The notes under the pieces: generated by a model
What the model was told of the DNA's origin: nothing
Seen by the model: only the letters and a program-made list of their open reading frames with translations
Databases searched by the model: none
Position numbers and translations under genes: made by a program
NCBI GenBank assembly: GCA_965644315.1
Contig: CBFFRQ010000067.1
Span: 806,001-870,000 of the forward strand
Source: Caecitellus pseudoparvulus
Taxonomy: Eukaryota > Bigyra: Bicosoecida
Length of the DNA: 64,000 nt
Reading direction: 5' to 3'
Shown here: piece after piece, positions 53,636 through 62,200 of the stretch
Layout of the letters: every line of letters begins with the position of its first letter
Numbering within the stretch: the stretch's first letter is position 1

Positions 53636-55718
53636 ATGGCATCGGATGATCCAGCTTCCAGCGACACGGAGGGCGGAAGCTGGGAGGACATCCACGACAA
53701 AATGATGTCTGTCAACTCCGCCAAGCAAGCCAAGGCGCTCATAACGGAGCAGGAGTTCGAGTACTGGCTGAAGTGGGCGGATTCTGAGGATTTTTGGTAA
53801 GATGGAGGCCGCTTGGCGCCTCCGGGAGGTGCCCGAGGGATTCCGGGCAGATCGCATGCGATCCCTCATTGCGGGCAGAGCTTTCCGCCTCCCCGCTGAC
53901 GGTGCCCCTCATCGCGCAGGCGGCTCACCACGGGGGCACGGCACGAAGCGAACCCGTCCGCGCGGTGCGAGCAGTGGCACGCCCTACGGCCCGCACCTAC
54001 CCCCGCGCCCGACCCAGCCGGACGCAGTCGCAGGCGACCTCCCGCAAGATCCCGCCACAGTGCTTACGTGGTTCCTGCAGAGGGGAGCGACGGTGCCGAG
54101 CGAGGACGTCGCCGTGCAGCTGCAGTTCTACGTGGGCTTGGCAACGGAGGAGACATCGCCGTACGCCCTCTCCGCTTGGCCTCCACGGCGCTTCGCCGCA
54201 TGGTGCAGACTCAACGGTATTCCCCCCGACCTCACCCCCGACGACATCGTGATGCATTTGCAGCGGGTCCTGGAGGCCGCGCTGGCGGGCGACGACGACT
54301 TTGGCGACGACGATGCCGGCGCCCCGTTCTTTCCCGTTTTCCCGGGCACCACACCGGATGCCGCCCGGTTACAGCCCCGTGCGGCGGCCCCGGGTCACCC
54401 CCGGCCTCCAAGAGGCACAGGGCGGCCTATAGCCCGCAGCCCCCCTCCCCCGTGGGGCGGCGGAGCCTCGCCGGCAGTCCACCCCGAAGGCGGGTCGGCT
54501 GTTTTCGGTCACATGGGGGAGAACAGCGGTCGGTCGTCGCCAGCCGACGAGGTACTGGTCACTGTAGGCGCGCTGCGGGTCATTGGGCCGACCGCACACC
54601 CCTCGTCGGCGGTGGCCCGGGACCGCCTGTCAGCCTTGGGGGCAGTTTTCGCTGCGGGGACCACAGACGCCTTGACCACGGTGGCTGTCGAGATGGCTGA
54701 GGCTGCTGCACGAGAGGTGCCCGCAGCAACGGGCCCAGTGCCGTCAGGTACGTTCCTGTCCCGCCAGCTCCCCCCCCACTCGCCCCGCGTGCCCGCTCCC
54801 GGCGACCCGTCCTGGCTCACAGCCCCCGGCGATGAGGTAGCCCCGCCGTCCGCGTCGGTCATGATGGACGACGCTATGGACGTAGTGACTGCTGTACGCC
54901 TGGTGCAAGGGAGGGTGGAAGTTACAGTTGACCCAACCCATCTAGTGGCAGTAACTGGGGCGGGTGCCCTGTCGGCATGCCACATGCTGGGCAACCGTGG
55001 GGGCGCTTGGTGGCTTGCTGCGATGACCAGGGACTTGCTGACGGCGCCTTCCGACGACCTCCACCGCTCCCTCCGAGCGTTCTGGTGGAAGTGGGCGTCC
55101 GAGGTGCCCGCCCTGGCAGACCAGCGGGGCCTGTGCCGAGCCATGGCGTGCGCACTCCTGATCACAATCGCAGTGCGGGCCGTGGCGCAGACCGCCGCTG
55201 CGTTGCCCGAAGGCCAGCGCAGGCGATGGGCCCAGCTGACGTGGGCCTCCTGGGTGGCCACGTTCCGCACTAACGCCACCATTGTCATGATGGCGTCGGC
55301 GACGGGGCAAGCACTGGTGGCCAGCTCGCTGGCGCGCGAGGCATGGGCGGCCGGGGCCGCCGCCACACCGATGCCAGGTGCGGGGGGCGGCCCGGCGCAA
55401 ACCCCCGCTCGTGGCCCTCCCGCGGGGCTGTACCGGCAGGACGACCCGAGCACATTCGTGTGGTGCCCCGGGTGCGTCGGATCCGACCGGCGGCGCCGGT
55501 CGCTGGCATCCTGCCCACGCCTGGCCCAGCATGTGGCCCACCTGCGCCGGACCCACACAGTCGGAGGTAAGCCCGCAGAACTTACCCAGGCGCAGGCAGT
55601 GGCCATGCTGGTGCGCCAGTGGGAGCGGAAGGTGGCATCCAAGGGACGTGACTTCCAGCGGCGCATGCAGCCCCGCGCTGTCACCACGGCCATGGTGGAG
55701 GCAGCTCTCAGCCTCTAG
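53636..55718 (+). CDS. Ngaro gag-like protein, with a one-base frameshift
   Basis: The start MASDDPASSDTEGG (53636) is frameshifted at 53791-53795, where TTTTT replaces the TTTT of the short copy. The reading frame is restored from MEAAWRLREVPEG (53802) and runs to a TAG at 55716-55718, 638 codons. A helical segment (for example PATVLTWFLQRG, AVQLQFYVGLATEE) is followed by a Pro/Gly-rich linker, an Ala-rich helical central domain and a Cys/His motif VWCPGC...CPRLAQHVAHLRRTH near the C-terminus. The last is a plausible zinc finger for RNA binding. The stop is followed without a frame change by the RT gene. The extra T is either a true mutation or an assembly error in a homopolymer. Confidence 0.75.
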
Positions 55719-57853
55719 GAGGTGGGCCGGAGCGCGGTGGTGAGAGCGACCACGGGGTACCGGGCCGTGCCCGTGGAGTGGAGGGCTGCCGCCCCGCTCT
55801 CGACAGACCACCGCGCCATGGCCGTGCTCATCGAATCAATGGTCCAGCAGCTGCATGGGGACCGTTGTTGGACTCCACCGGGGCTCTTCGAGGACATCTT
55901 GCGTGGGGGCTTGGACTGGGGCCCCCACCCCGTGGTCTCATACTGGGGTTGCCAGGAGGCCCACGCTGACGTGTGTCCCGCATGCGGCGAGACCACTTCC
56001 AGATTACGGCAGCTTGAGCGGTGCGCAGCCATGCGACTGCTCACCGTGGTCACGCTGCGCGGGTGGGACCCCGCTTGGCTGCTGTTCCGCCGCCCCCCGG
56101 CAGCGGCATCCCCGTCCTCGGCATACGTGCTGCAGCCGCACGACGAGCGGGCGGGGGCAGCGGCCTATGACGCCTTCGCGGCTGCGCGCGTGCTGCAGCC
56201 GGTCACCCCCCAGCAGCTGCAGCAGCACCGAAAGATGGGGGGGCCAGCCGCTTCTGCCTTCGTTGTCACGACATGGGCCCCCCAGCCGGGCGTCAGCGAC
56301 GAAGCTCTGCGACAGTGGGCTGCTGCGAACCCAGGCGAGGCGGTGCAGGCCGCCAGCTCTTCCCGCGCGCCCGCCCGCCCGAGCCGCCTGTTCCGGGCCA
56401 AGCAGCGGGTGGTGTACGATCTGGCAGCCGTCAACCAGGCCTCAGTGAGCCCCCCATTCCACTACCCCACGCTGGAGAGCTGGGCGCTGCGCCTCCCGCC
56501 GAACTCGGACTGTGTTGTCCTGGACGTGGAAGCAGGGTACACGGCCATCCCCATCGCTCCGTCGGGCGCCGGACTGTTCACCATGCTCGCCCAGGGCAGG
56601 CCAGCCTTCCGCATGCTTCGGATGGCCTTCGGGTACAGCCCGGCCGGGGCCATTTTCTGCTTTTTTTCTGGACTTCTGGGCGCCAAGATCGAAGCGGCGT
56701 TCCCAGCAGGGCATGTGGTTGTGTACGTAGACGACGTCGGGCTTGGGGGAGCTACGTTGGGGCCACGGCCATCGATCGTGCCCAAGATAACTCAACTGTT
56801 CGAGGACGTGGGCTTCCGGGTGTCGCGCAAGAAGACGCAAGGGCCACAGCGCGTCGTTCAGTACTTGGGGATGGTGGTCAGGTGTGCCCCGTGTGGGGTG
56901 TACCTTGAGTGTCCTCAAGCCAAACGAACTCAGCTGCGGTGGCAGCTGGCCGCGGTCCTTAATCGCCTCGGCGCTTGCTCCACCATCCCCAAGCGCGTTT
57001 TCGCCGCGGTCACAGGGCGCTTGCACGGCCTGTCGGCCGTGGTGCCCCACGCAAAACAAACGCTGTCGCTCTTGTACGACACCATGCGCACACACAAGTA
57101 CCGCGTCGGCCCCCCCGGCGCTCTCGTGCCTGTCCCCCCGGCGTCGCACGGGGCCCTGCGGACCCTCCTTGAGGCCCTCGGTGGGCCGTTATCGACGGGC
57201 CCGATGCGCCCGCTCTCCCCACTGTCAAGCAGGTGGCGCGCCGCCCTCTTTGGCTCGTGCGACGCGTCGGGGGAAGGCGGGCTGGGGGCAACAGTGTCGA
57301 GGTGGGCAGGGCCAGGAGAACGCACAGACTCCGCTTGGTACGCGTCCATGCGCATCCCCGGCACAGCCCCGGGCGAGGAGCTCGTGGGAGCCTCCACGAT
57401 GCTGGAGCTGTACGCAATCGCCTTGGCTATGGCAATGGCGCGGCATGTTTTTCCCGAGCCGGGGCCGCTGCTGCTATGCCTAGCTGCGGACAGCCAGGCA
57501 GCGGTGGCGCTGGCGCGACGAGGGTACAGCAAGCACAGCCGTGAACTCACGCGCGTCTGCGGGGTCCTCGAGCGGGTTTCCCGCGTTTTGGACGTCCACT
57601 TGGCGCCTCGGTGGATCCCGAGGAGCCTGAATTGGCGGGCGGACGCCCTCAGCCACCCCGAAAGGGTGGATAGCAGCACACCGGCAGCGCTCGGCCTCCC
57701 GCCAGGGCAACCAGCCGAGCTGGAGGTATCAGCAGGGGGAAGCAGCGCCGCTGAGCGGTGGCATGATGTGTCCCTAGACGTAGGGCCGTCGGGAAAGGCC
57801 GGGGCGGGCACCGCGTGGATTCACTCAGCTCAACTCTCCGTCGCCCTGCACAG
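53965..57853 (+). other. Inferred 3,889-nt intron spanning gag and RT (YR-specific splice)
   Basis: The left boundary is CCGCGCG|GTGCGA and the right is CCCTGCACAG|ACACAC. The short copy at 36167-38096 is missing exactly this interval. Exon 1 (ending 53964) and exon 2 (from 57854) join in frame. The 3' site matches the host coiled-coil gene's 3' site (CCCCTGCACAG). One base of ambiguity (G) exists at the join. Confidence 0.7.
55716..55718 (+). promoter_or_regulatory. In-frame UAG between gag and RT (possible readthrough site)
   Basis: The gag frame (53802 onward) and the RT frame are the same. The only separation is one TAG in the context AGCCTCTAGGAGGTGGGC. RT has no ATG near its start (the first usable codon is GTG at 55722), so RT would need readthrough, stop suppression or re-initiation. 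Confidence 0.6.
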
Positions 57854-57938
57854 ACACACTCTGGATAAGGAAGCAGACCTTCTGGCAGATGATCAGGGCC
57901 ATCCCCGCGTCCCCGATCAGCAGGATTCACCAACATAG
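55719..57938 (+). CDS. Ngaro reverse transcriptase - RNase H
   Basis: The frame has 739 codons, continuous with gag after one UAG. RT motifs are FRAKQRVVYDLAAVNQ (palm entry), VVLDVEAGYTAIPI (first Asp), RMAFGYSPAGAIFCFF, the catalytic VVYVDDVGLGG (YVDD at 56724-56735), FEDVGFRVSRKKT and VQYLGMVV. The RNase H domain has the acidic set: GSCDASGEGG (Asp, 57261), STMLELYAIA (Glu, 57405), LAADSQAAV (Asp, 57489) and NWRADALSHPE (Asp, 57642). This order and the NWRADALS ending are typical of DIRS-order pol. The N-terminal 200 residues before RT are of unknown role and contain CPACGETT...C, a possible zinc knuckle. The C-terminal 85 nt overlap the YR exon in another frame. Confidence 0.92.
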   Translation, partial: EVGRSAVVRATTGYRAVPVEWRAAAPLSTDHRAMAVLIESMVQQLHGDRCWTPPGLFEDILRGGLDWGPHPVVSYWGCQEAHADVCPACGETTSRLRQLERCAAMRLLTVVTLRGWDPAWLLFRRPPAAASPSSAYVLQPHDERAGAAAYDAFAAARVLQPVTPQQLQQHRKMGGPAASAFVVTTWAPQPGVSDEALRQWAAANPGEAVQAASSSRAPARPSRLFRAKQRVVYDLAAVNQASVSPPFHYPTLESWALRLPPNSDCVVLDVEAGYTAIPIAPSGAGLFTMLAQGRPAFRMLRMAFGYSPAGAIFCFFSGLLGAKIEAAFPAGHVVVYVDDVGLGGATLGPRPSIVPKITQLFEDVGFRVSRKKTQGPQRVVQYLGMVVRCAPCGVYLECPQAKRTQLRWQLAAVLNRLGACSTIPKRVFAAVTGRLHGLSAVVPHAKQTLSLLYDTMRTHKYRVGPPGALVPVPPASHGALRTLLEALGGPLSTGPMRPLSPLSSRWRAALFGSCDASGEGGLGATVSRWAGPGERTDSAWYASMRIPGTAPGEELVGASTMLELYAIALAMAMARHVFPEPGPLLLCLAADSQAAVALARRGYSKHSRELTRVCGVLERVSRVLDVHLAPRWIPRSLNWRADALSHPERVDSSTPAALGLPPGQPAELEVSAGGSSAAERWHDVSLDVGPSGKAGAGTAWIHSAQLSVALHRHTLDKEADLLADDQGHPRVPDQQDSPT

Positions 57939-58788
57939 GCTGGCAAAGGGGACGGTGGTCAAGTACGTTCGCGCGGTTGCTGGCCTGATCAGGGCCGCTC
58001 CAGCACCCCGGGACAGGGCGCGGACCATGGTGGGCATCTTAACGGGCGGCGTGGCCGCAGGCAGATGGGCCCCCCATCGGGCGAAGCAGATCCTGGCGCA
58101 ATGGGTCGGTGGTTTTAGGTATCTGGGCCTGCCAATCCCGTCGCTAGCCCCGCTGGGGCTCACAGTCGGCAGCATCTGCCGGGCAATCCGCCGGCTCCAC
58201 CGAGGGAGAGGGGAGCAACACCGCCGCCCTATCAGCAAAGAACAAGTCATGGAGGCCATGAAGCGGGCATGGGACGGGCCACACCTCGGGAGGCATGCCC
58301 CAACTGCCGCCGCAGCTATCTACATCGGCTTTCATGGCATGTGCAGGCCGGGAGAGCTCCGGGGCCTGCGATGGGAGGAGTTGCACTTCGGGCGGGCGGG
58401 CCCCCTGCAGTGGGTGGAGGCCAGGGTCACGGATAAAACGCACCTGAGTGCAAACCGCCACATCCAGGTGGTGCGCCAGGCCGAGTGGGCGGGGGCCTTC
58501 GACCGCCTCCGGGAGCAGGCCCGGGACAAGCGGGGAAGCCTGCTCCCAAGGTGGGCGTGGCTCAGCCTGCAAGGCATCCTGAAGGCTGTAGCGGGCGTGT
58601 CCTTGGCCCACCTGAGACCCGGGGGCAATATGTTCTGGACAGGCCGGGCCCCCGACGTCTTGGTGGAGCACGCGGCGGGCTGGGCGGCTGGCTCCCCCAC
58701 CCGGGCACGATACTACACCCAGGGGGGGGGGGAGGGGGCGAGGCTGTGGCACGAGGCCATGACACCCAGGGGAGGAAGCAAGCATTGA
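57854..58788 (+). CDS. Ngaro tyrosine recombinase (YR)
   Basis: The frame begins right at the inferred splice acceptor (ACACACTCTGG). The first ATG is at 57889 (MIRAIPASPISRIHQHRLAKG) and the stop follows GGSKH. The N-terminal SAM-like helical domain includes KYVRAVAGLIRAA and ILAQWVGGFRYLGLPIP. The catalytic domain has FHGMCRPGELRGLRWEEL (Arg I, 58345), VTDKTHLSANR, LAHLRPGGNMFW (Arg II, 58615) and HAAGWAAGSPTRARYYTQ (Tyr nucleophile, 58711-58716). In most relatives the motif is HxLR, whereas here it reads AHLR. YR joins the circular cDNA to the target. In the short copy this exon is fused to the gag start. Confidence 0.88.
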
Positions 58789-58793
58789 AAAGT

Positions 58794-58945
58794 ATTGGCG
58801 GGTGCCGCAAGGAGGCGTCCCCTCCCCCAAGAGATGCAGCGAGCCCTGGTGGCCGCTGGCATAGAGGGGGGAGGGGACGGCCTCGAGGCGGGCCCAGTTC
58901 AATGCATTTCGATTGCCACGCACAACGCACCAACACGAGGGAACC
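58794..58945 (+). repeat. Ngaro repeat B1
   Basis: This 152-bp repeat starts ATTGGCGGGTGCCGCAAGG and ends CACGAGGGAACC. It is near-identical to B2 (59131-59282). It directly abuts A2, as expected for the internal half of split direct repeats. Transcription through B1-A2-B2 supplies the template jump that regenerates A1. Confidence 0.88.
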
Positions 58946-59119
58946 GAGGTTGCCGGCACCCCAGCCGGCAACCATGTTTCCCGGCAGGAGGGGCGGCGGG
59001 CAGTCCCACGCTAGTGGCACAATTGTCCCCCGCCGCCCCAACGCAGAGTAGACGACGGCAGGACCGGGCATGACAAAACCAGTCATTAGCCGGCCTCGTC
59101 ACTCTCTTTCCTTTTTTTT
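58946..59119 (+). repeat. Ngaro repeat A2
   Basis: This is the second copy of the 174-bp A repeat. It carries the same TTGCCGGC inverted repeat at its start and the T-run at its end, and is followed by the linker CTTTTTCTCG. Confidence 0.88.
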
Positions 59120-59130
59120 TCTTTTTCTCG

Positions 59131-59282
59131 ATTGGCGGGTGCCGCAAGGAGGCGTCCCCTCCCCCAAGAGATGCAGCGAGCCCTGGTGGCCGCTGGCATA
59201 GAGGGGGGAGGGGACGGCCTCGAGGCGGGCCCAGTTCAATGCATTTCGATTGCCACGCACAACGCACCAACACGAGGGAACC
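59131..59282 (+). repeat. Ngaro terminal repeat B2
   Basis: This is the terminal 152-bp B repeat; the last CC (59281-59282) is the insertion core shared with the host. Host coding sequence resumes at 59283. Confidence 0.88.
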
Positions 59283-62200
59283 TCGCACCGTCGCATTGCC
59301 AGTCCACGGCTGCACGTGCACAGTCCACGAGGCGATACCCAGTGCTCGCGTCACACGGTCACCTGGCCACAGCAGCACGATGGACAGTACGCCAGCGGGG
59401 GACTGCTGCGCGCAGAACAGGGTGGGGGAAGCTGTGGGTGGCTGCAGGGGCAGCTGGTACGAAAAGTCCGCCACGCCTGCACTGGCGGGCAGTGATGCCT
59501 GCTGCCCAACAGTGTGCACTGTGATGGGCAAGGCGTCCAGGCGGCCGTCTGGCTGTGCAGGCACTCCTTGGTGCAGCAGAATGCTGGTGCCACCCCCCCA
59601 CTCAAACGGCACGGAGTGCAGGGCGCCCACTGAAACACGGGCGATGTGGGCTGCAGTGGCGCCAAAGTTGGCGCCGGACAGCGTCACGCGCGTGGTGTTC
59701 GCGAAGCCCTGCGCAGGGCTGACGCGAGTGACGAGGGGCGGCCCATGCACCAGCAGGCGAGCACTCTGCGCTGTCACGTCAATGCCTGTGTGCGTTCGCA
59801 GCACCAAGGCGAGTTCTACGACGTCGCCTGCTGGCACAGGCGGCAAGGCTGCCTCACGGAAGTCGGTGCAGCTGGCTTCCACGCTGCTGCCGACTTGACG
59901 AGCACGCATGGTGCCGCCCATGCCGCTGCACGTCGCAAGTGTGTCGCCGTCGGCATCCCGCACGAACACCTCCTCCTGCCCGGTGCTGGGCTGGTCCGGG
60001 CCAGCCAGCACCGGGCCAATGAAGGAGATAGTGGAGGTGGTGGGCGACGAGGGCGCTGCGAGGAACTGCAGCGTGCCGGAGACTTGGATGATCTCGGGGG
60101 AAGCAAACCGCAGCGCAGATGCGAGGGTGAAGTTGCCACCAGACACCAGGGTGACGGTCACGGGCGCGAGGCCCACGGCGCCCCCCGCAGCCTGCCACGT
60201 CGGCGCCGTGCAGGTGAGTGTGCCGGGCGAAGTCACCACAACGCCAGTGCATGGACCGCTGCCGACCGTCACGGAGCGCACGCCATCCAGCTCCAGCTCA
60301 GCGGCGAAGTTGCTGCCAAACACGGTCAGGGCACCGCCGGCCGTGGACAACGTGGATGGCTGCACAGCGCTGATGCTGGGTTGCAGCAGCACAGTCAGCG
60401 GTGCAGGGGCGGTGGCCACGACCTGCCCCAGCATGGACAGCTGCACGGGGCAGTTGGCGCTTGCTTGCCCACCTGCACGTGCAGTGGCCGGCGCTTGCAG
60501 GGCAGCCGCATCCAGCCCAGCGCAGAGCAGCTGCCCTGGTGCCTGGGCTTGAACCGCAGGGCAGGGCACGCCGCAAATGCGGATTTCGTGTGAGAAATTC
60601 ACGCCAGCCACTGCCAGAGAGCTGCCACTGAGCGTGACATTCAAGAACGCCTGCCCTGCTGTTGGCCTGGCGAAGACGGACGCAGGTTGCACCTGTGCCA
60701 CAACTGGCGCCGCGTAACGTGCAATGGCTGGCGCTTCGACCAGCGTCGCAGACGCACCGCCCCGGCGCGTGAAGTGGATGGGGGTGAGGGGACCAAGGCC
60801 AGGGGGCAGCTGGCACTGCACGGAGGCCCCTGTGGATGCCGCTGACAGGGGGATGCAGGAGGCGTTGTGGGGCCCCAGCGTTACGGCGGCCACCTGGCCC
60901 ACGTGTGTGGCCAGCCGCAGCCCGAAGAGAGTGAGCACTTGCCCGGCAATGTCTGCTGGGAAGGGCAGCACGCCAGTCAGCAGCGGCTGGCCCAGCACGG
61001 GGGCTGAGGCTGGCAGGCGCGCAGCTACATCACCGCCGCCACGCAACAGGAGTGTGTCGACCAGGGGCAATTCCCGCTCCACGTCCGACAGAGGAAGGGC
61101 GGAACACAGAATGTAAGAGGCATTGATGACGGTGGCACTGCCACATTGCGCGTCCCCGACACTGGCGTGCACTGTGGAGTTGGCGAGGCCCAGGTTGGCG
61201 CCGTGAATGGCCACAGCAGCCGTGCCGCGCGCACCCCACACCAGGACAGCTTCCTGCCCCAGAACCTCCACAGCTTCGATGCTGGGTGTGGCGTACTGCA
61301 CGGTCACGGGCGGCCAGGACTCCTGGCCAGCCACAGACACAGTCAGGCCCACCGTTCCCGTGCCTGGTGGCATGCGGCAGTGCAGCAGCCCAGACAGCCG
61401 CGAAGCGCCCAACAATGCACATTGCCCTGTCACCTGCCAAGTGGAGTTCGCCGGGGTGTGCACCCATACAGCCGTCGCGTTGAGGGGGAGTTGGAAGGGC
61501 ACGGCGGCGGCGGCGAGGGCGCTGGTTGCCTGGCCCAAGCCGAATCCGCGCAGTTGGATGTCTTGCCCTGTGATGCTCAGCCCAGCGCTGGGGATGGCGG
61601 CGGTGATTTGCGGCGGCTCATACTGCAGTCGCGCTGCAGCCGTCGTGCCGGCGATGGGGGACGGCAGGCCCGGCACAGTGTGGTGCAGGAGGATGGGGAC
61701 ACCCCCCGACACGTTGGCGCTGGGTAGGGGCGGCGCGAGGCAGTGCAGGACACGGCCGCCTTGCCCGACGAGGGAGGGCGCAGTGCAGGCCGCACCGCCC
61801 ACTGTGATGGTGAAGTGCTTGGAGGTGGATGAGACGATGCTGAGTGCCCAAAAGACGCCCCACAGGCGCACCAGCGTGCCTCCTTGAGACGCCACGGTGA
61901 CTCCCGTGTCGGGTCCGGGGGGAGTGTCCAGCGGCAGGGCGGCATCCATGGCGGCGTGGATGGCAAGGGTGCCGTTGGCGTGCACCCACGTGTCTGGCCA
62001 GGCACACGTGGTGCTCCACGCCTGCACGGCGCTCTGCGTGCCCCCGCCGCCGGCCGAACACCCTGTCCAGGCTGTGCACACGCCACTGCCCTCCTGTGTG
62101 GGCATGCCAGCGATGGTGCAGGGAATGCCCAGTGCGGCTTGCGGCAGCGGGATGGACACCTCGTCGGCGCCGTGCAAGGAGGCGAACAGCCAGGGGGCAG

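Larger units (their letters stand above)
53458..59282 (+). mobile_element. Full-length Ngaro-type (tyrosine-recombinase) retrotransposon, 5.8 kb
   Basis: The element has split direct repeats: A1 (53458-53631), internal genes, B1 (58794-58945), A2 (58946-59119), a 10-11-nt linker, and B2 (59131-59282). A1/A2 (174 bp) and B1/B2 (152 bp) are near-identical. Internal genes are gag, RT-RNase H and a tyrosine recombinase (YR), all on the plus strand. There is no integrase, protease or LTR. This A1-ORFs-B1A2B2 plan is that of Ngaro/VIPER elements in the DIRS order, which are thought to integrate as circles through YR. Host flanks are CACTACC and TCGCACC with only a CC shared, and no target-site duplication. 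Near-identity of the repeats and of the second copy implies recent activity. Confidence 0.93.
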
